From positions 25,488 through 89,487 of the forward strand of contig JAXLZK010000011.1 in assembly GCA_046350935.1 (NCBI GenBank): a stretch of DNA of 64,000 nucleotides, read 5' to 3'. Made by a program: the position numbers and the translations under genes. The notes under the pieces were generated by a model. The model did not search any database, was not told where the DNA came from, and saw only the letters and a program-made list of their open reading frames with translations. Position 1 is the stretch's first letter; each line of letters opens with the position of its first letter. Positions 60,822-64,000 of the stretch are shown one piece after another. This DNA comes from Nitrobium sp046350935 (GTDB lineage: Bacteria; Nitrospirota; Thermodesulfovibrionia; Thermodesulfovibrionales; Dissulfurispiraceae).

Positions 60822-61550
60822 TTACGCCATCTCGAAATTGCTGTAAACGTTCTGGACGTCGTCGTTATCCTCGAGCGCATCTATCAGACGGACCATCTGG
60901 TCGGAGGTGCTCCCTTCGAGGGGTACGTAGGTTTTGGGGAGCATGGTCGTTTCGGCCAGGGCGACGGGGATCCGCCCTTTTTCAAGCGCCTCCTTCACTG
61001 AGGCAAGGTTCTCCGGGGCGGTGATAATCTCGTAGCTGTCCTCTGCCGGATCGTTTTTCAGGTCTTCCGCACCCGCGTCGAGGACGAGAGTCATAAGGGT
61101 GTCTTCGTCGGCCCTGGACTTTTCGACGAGGAGGTAGCCTTTTTTCTCGAACATCCACGAGACGCAGCCCGCCTCGCCGAGATTGCCCCCGTTTTTCGAG
61201 AGGAGGTGCCTGACTTCCGAGACGGTCCTGTTTTTGTTGTCGGTGAGGGTTTCGATGAGGAGGGCCGCTCCGCCGGGACCGTAGCCTTCGTAGGTGCTCT
61301 CTTCGTAGGTGGTCCCCGGCAGCTCCCCGGTCCCTTTCATGATCGCCTTCTTTACGTTGTCGGAAGGCATATTCGCTTCCTTCGCCTTTTCTATGGCGAG
61401 CCGCAGCCGGGGGTTGCCGTCGGGGTCTCCGCCGCCCATCCGCGCAGCGACGGAAATCTCCTTGACGATTTTGGTGAATGCCTTGCCTCTCTTCGCGTCG
61501 GTATGAGCTTTCTTATGCTTAATCTGAGCCCATTTGGAATGACCTGCCAT
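60822..61550 (-). CDS. YebC/PmpR-family regulator (TACO1-like)
   Basis: The opening MAGHSKWAQIKHKKAHTDAKRGKAFTKI, the middle YEGYGPGGAALLIETLTDN and the 242 aa length identify the YebC/TACO1 family. Members are described as transcriptional regulators and, more recently, as factors that ease ribosome stalling at proline stretches; which applies here is not known. The ATG at 61550 follows GGGGG. The minus strand reads TGATACTAA upstream, a possible extended -10. It is first of the yebC-DUF502-glmU-glmS group. Confidence 0.95.
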   Translation of the reverse strand: MAGHSKWAQIKHKKAHTDAKRGKAFTKIVKEISVAARMGGGDPDGNPRLRLAIEKAKEANMPSDNVKKAIMKGTGELPGTTYEESTYEGYGPGGAALLIETLTDNKNRTVSEVRHLLSKNGGNLGEAGCVSWMFEKKGYLLVEKSRADEDTLMTLVLDAGAEDLKNDPAEDSYEIITAPENLASVKEALEKGRIPVALAETTMLPKTYVPLEGSTSDQMVRLIDALEDNDDVQNVYSNFEMA

Positions 61551-61718
61551 GTAGAAGACCCCCGTTTAGTATCATGAAACACCCGGTAGCAGTTGAGGAT
61601 GCTTCCCGCCGGGACCGGAGTGAACGCACCTTTTTATGATAATAGGATTGTTGCTGTACTGTCAAGGAAACGAAGGAATGGTGCGGGTTGCGGAAGCAGG
61701 GCCGGCGGGGAGGCGCCG

Positions 61719-62504
61719 CTAGAGGCAGGAGTCCTGAAGGGCATCCTTGCAGGCGCAGGTTCGGGAGGAGGGAAGGCGGAGGAGGACGCTGCCGAGGAGG
61801 GACTGAAGCGCCTCCAGGGAGCCCCGCATCGTCTCCACCACCTCGTTGGTGGTCAGTTTGCCTCCGGATATCCCCGCGGCACGGTTGGTGACCACCGCGA
61901 TCCCCGCGAGACAGAGCTCCGCCTCGCGGGCAAGAGACGCCTCCGGCATGGCGGTCATGCCCACCACGTCGGCGCCGATGGAAGCGAAGAATTCTATTTC
62001 CTTCGCCGTTTCCAGGCGGGGGCCGTTGACGCAGACATAGGTCCCCTTCTCCACGAGCGGGAGCCCGGCGGTACGCGAGGCGGCCAGGATGCTTTCCCGC
62101 ATCCCCGCGCAGTAGGGCTCGGTGAAGTCCACATGGACGACCCTGTCCTCCTCATAAAAGGTGGACGGCCGGGCGCCATAGGTCATATCGACGATCTGGT
62201 CGAGGAGGACAAGGGAGCCGGGGGGCATGTCCCTGTTGATGCCGCCCACGGCGCTCACGGCGATGATCCTTTCCACTCCGAGGGACTTGAACCCCCAGAT
62301 GTTCGCCCGGTAATTGACCCGATGGGGGGGGAAGCGGTGGGGGTTTCCGTGCCGGGCCAGGAAGGCGACCTCGCTCCCGCCGAAGGTCCCTATCCGGTAG
62401 GGAGCGGAGGGCTCTCCGAAGGGGGTGGAAAGGGAGACCTCCCGGAGCGGGGAGAGTCCTTCCATCTCATAAAGGCCGCTGCCGCCTATCAGCCCGATCA
62501 TCAT
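61719..62504 (-). CDS. 5'-methylthioadenosine phosphorylase (MTAP family)
   Basis: This purine nucleoside phosphorylase of the MTAP/MTIP type recycles methylthioadenosine. GLIGGSGLY opens the protein, FLARHGNPHRFPPHRVNYRANIW is the phosphate/nucleoside region, and MTAMPEASLAREAELCLAGIAVVTNRAAG holds the base-binding segment. From the ATG-ATG at 62504 it has 261 aa; the open frame before it reads through the promoter and a repeat and is rejected. No other methionine-salvage gene is adjacent. A methyl-group economy link to the methyltransferase cluster is speculative. Confidence 0.9.
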   Translation of the reverse strand: MMIGLIGGSGLYEMEGLSPLREVSLSTPFGEPSAPYRIGTFGGSEVAFLARHGNPHRFPPHRVNYRANIWGFKSLGVERIIAVSAVGGINRDMPPGSLVLLDQIVDMTYGARPSTFYEEDRVVHVDFTEPYCAGMRESILAASRTAGLPLVEKGTYVCVNGPRLETAKEIEFFASIGADVVGMTAMPEASLAREAELCLAGIAVVTNRAAGISGGKLTTNEVVETMRGSLEALQSLLGSVLLRLPSSRTCACKDALQDSCL

Positions 62505-62511
62505 GCCTCTT

Positions 62512-62540
62512 ATTGTAGGATAGCGGAACGTTTCGCGCAA
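62512..62540 (-). promoter_or_regulatory. Promoter of the MTAP gene, very close to the start codon
   Basis: On the minus strand TTGCGC (62540-62535), a 17-base spacer and TACAAT (62517-62512) form a good promoter. The ATG at 62504 follows the -10 by seven bases (AAGAGGC), so the transcript should start at or one base before the start codon. Confidence 0.6.
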
Positions 62541-62603
62541 GTGCGGACCGCGGGGCCTCCTACCGGGCGAACGCATCGAAATGGTCGGTACGTATCCTCT
62601 TGC

Positions 62604-62666
62604 GATTGCTTCGCTCCGCTCGCAATGACAAAGATTCTCTGTCATTGCGAGCGGAGCGAAGCAATC
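62604..62666. repeat. Large perfect inverted repeat (27-bp arms)
   Basis: Arms 62604-62630 and 62640-62666 are perfect reverse complements with a nine-base loop. The core (ATTGCGAGCGGAGCGAAG and its complement) is a sequence I have seen as a dispersed palindromic repeat in several anaerobic lineages. It lies in the gap between the MTAP promoter and the DUF1460 stop. It is not followed by a T run. Confidence 0.8.
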
Positions 62667-62716
62667 TTGCCGTTCTCTCTCGCATCGTTCTTTTGATGCG
62701 ATTACCCGGGGGCTTC

Positions 62717-63436
62717 CTATTCACGGGGGCGCAGCACGACGATGCCCGGCTTGCCCCTGAGATAGTCCCTGAAGTCCTGGTCGACGACTTTCCGCACCCC
62801 CTGCGCCGACGAGGCGTGGCGCAGGCAGATCATGCTCTCCGTCCGGATGAAGATCCCCACATGCGACACGTCCAGCTCCGGCGCCCCTGAATAGATTCCG
62901 AGGTAGTCTCCGGTCTTCAGCGCGCCGACCACTCCCTCGTCCACCGCCCCGGACGGGATGAAAGAGACGGTCCGGTCCCGTGTCGGTATGCCGGGCAGGA
63001 GCAGCGCTCCGTCCTCCCTCTCGTTCAGCCTCTTCTGAACGGTGACGGTCCGGCGCTCCCCGATGAGCGGTGTGGCGTCGGCGATATGCTCCGCATTGCT
63101 TTCGGGCCAGTCGGTGAAGAAGTGGTTCCGGGAGGCGTAGGAGACGAGTCCTGCACGGTAGCGCACCCGTTCCAGCGTCCGCGCGAACTCTTGAAAGGAA
63201 GAGGACAGCCGCATGGCTTCGACGGAATCGATGAAAGTGAAACAGTCCATTTCTTCCAGGTTGATGGTGAGCTCCTCAGCGGCGGCGCCGGGCGGGCTCA
63301 GCGTCGCCTCCCGGTAAGCGGCGCCTAAAAAACTACCAGACAGAAAGGCGATGCGCCTCCCTGCACCGGAGATGCCCGCAGCTGCCCGGAGCAGGGCATC
63401 CAGCCTGTCTTCACTCCATTTCCCCCACCTGATCAA
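62717..63436 (-). CDS. DUF1460 family protein (NlpC/P60-superfamily amidase-like)
   Basis: The candidate catalytic Cys65 lies in NLEEMDCFTFIDSVEAM, and the His is in LDVSHVGIFIR (about 200) followed by LRHASS, the order of the NlpC/P60-like DUF1460 fold. YASRNHFFTDW is another family segment. Members are thought to cleave cell-wall peptides or related amides. No signal peptide is evident in the 239 aa, unlike many relatives. The start is TTG at 63436 with GGAGGG upstream. Confidence 0.85.
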   Translation of the reverse strand: MIRWGKWSEDRLDALLRAAAGISGAGRRIAFLSGSFLGAAYREATLSPPGAAAEELTINLEEMDCFTFIDSVEAMRLSSSFQEFARTLERVRYRAGLVSYASRNHFFTDWPESNAEHIADATPLIGERRTVTVQKRLNEREDGALLLPGIPTRDRTVSFIPSGAVDEGVVGALKTGDYLGIYSGAPELDVSHVGIFIRTESMICLRHASSAQGVRKVVDQDFRDYLRGKPGIVVLRPRE

Positions 63437-63708
63437 GGTCCCTCCGGAAAAAAGCGGTTAGAAAAACTATACCAGAGCCGGCGGTCTCTTGCAAAAAAAG
63501 CGGGTATGCTGCAGCCGCTCCGCGCAGCCGCCGGAAATGCTTTGATTGATATTTTGGTCTGCGCGGGGCATAATGTATTTTACGGGCGAACCCGCCGGAA
63601 CAAACAGCGCCGGTACGGAAGCGGCCGGTGCATCTTTCATTACTCCGCCAGAGGGGAGGGCCTGAAATCCGTGTATTCCGATGCAGGGAGCAGCGAGAAA
63701 GGCACGGC
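63437..63708. other. Short non-coding stretch before the MoxR gene
   Basis: I see no convincing gene, although an open frame of ~68 codons crosses it on the plus strand. The base composition changes visibly near 63709-63730, where the next gene begins. Confidence 0.4.
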
Positions 63709-64000
63709 ATGAGCGACGCAAGGTTGATGGAGAGCCTGCTCTTCGAGGTGAAGCGCGGGGTCGTCGGCCAGGACCACTTCCTCGAGCGCGTGCTGGTGGC
63801 GATCCTCGCGGAGGGGCACCTGCTCGTCGAGGGCGTGCCCGGGCTCGCCAAGACGCTGACGGTGAACACGCTCGCGCGCACCATGCGCGGCTCGTTCAAG
63901 CGCATCCAGTTCACGCCCGACCTGCTGCCCGCCGACCTCGTGGGCACGCGCATGTACAACCAGAAGACGGGCGACTTCAGCACCGTGCTCGGGCCGGTGT
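63709..64000 (+). CDS. MoxR-family AAA+ ATPase, N-terminal part (runs off the window)
   Basis: The 97 visible residues contain VGQDHFLERVLVAILAEGHLLVEGVPGLAKT, with the Walker A GVPGLAKT, and RIQFTPDLLPADLVGT, both hallmarks of MoxR ATPases. These act as chaperones maturing metalloenzymes or membrane complexes and are usually followed by a DUF58 gene. No strong ribosome binding site precedes the ATG at 63709. Third codon positions are almost exclusively G or C, unlike all other genes here, so this end is foreign DNA or an assembly join. Confidence 0.88.
   Translation, partial: MSDARLMESLLFEVKRGVVGQDHFLERVLVAILAEGHLLVEGVPGLAKTLTVNTLARTMRGSFKRIQFTPDLLPADLVGTRMYNQKTGDFSTVLGPV

Noticed and set aside
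63506..63712. Short open frame before the MoxR gene
   Set aside because: No ribosome binding site, no domain and unusual composition; it overlaps the MoxR start.

Overview
The window looks like a chromosomal segment of an anaerobic, Gram-negative-type bacterium. Evidence for this is outer-membrane beta-barrel proteins, a decaheme cytochrome, a corrinoid methyltransferase cluster, a selenocysteine elongation factor and two NtrC-family regulators. The gene mix would fit a Nitrospirota or Desulfobacterota lineage, but no 16S gene or other decisive marker is present, so this is inference. Most of the window is GC-rich with strong Shine-Dalgarno sites. The two edges differ: the left 3.4 kb is lower in GC, and the last ~290 bases have almost only G/C third codon positions.

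Layout. 1-3.4 kb: the 3' part of a giant unrecognised protein. 3.7-6.3 kb (minus): an NMT1/SsuABC-type ABC importer. 6.4-14.4 kb (minus): a long methyl-transfer cluster. It encodes a receiver-domain protein, two UroD-type methyltransferases, an MtrH-type methyltransferase, a corrinoid protein, an ASKHA/ferredoxin corrinoid activase, a small 4Fe-4S protein, a carboxymuconolactone-decarboxylase-like protein and a small Cys protein. A CobW-type GTPase, an OsmC protein and a second AhpD-like protein flank it. 17.2-21.1 kb: an NtrC-type regulator and a GAF/PAS histidine kinase. 21.2-26.7 kb: cdaA-cdaR-glmM-comEC. 27.4-33.7 kb: hisH-selB-htrA-PIN/TRAM-ispD-ispF, closed by a bidirectional terminator. 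33.8-35.3 kb: a porin. 35.7-47.9 kb: housekeeping and lipid genes, including tRNA-Val, initiator tRNA-Met, a DinG-like helicase, an acyl-activating/ACP/acyltransferase fusion, HAD phosphatases and bioD. 48-54 kb: a probable structured non-coding RNA, a second NtrC-type regulator, a single-domain receiver, and a decaheme cytochrome with its MtrB/PioB-type barrel. 53.8-63.4 kb (mostly minus): panD, gatC, pcrA, glmS-glmU-DUF502-yebC, a methylthioadenosine phosphorylase and a DUF1460 protein. The right edge holds the start of a MoxR ATPase.

How the parts may work together. The methyl cluster has everything expected for moving a methyl group from an unknown donor to a corrinoid and then to a folate-type acceptor, plus the ATP-dependent repair enzyme that corrinoid systems need. 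The 48-54 kb block looks like a regulated extracellular-electron-transfer conduit. Both clusters begin with, or contain, a receiver-only protein preceded by a sigma-54-type -24/-12 sequence, and two sigma-54 activators lie in the window.

A recurring pattern is a good (often TG-extended) -10 hexamer only 5-7 bases before an ATG with no Shine-Dalgarno. The two sigma-54-like sites show the equivalent spacing. This suggests leaderless transcripts. Promoter, sRNA and riboswitch-like calls were made by eye and need RNA data.
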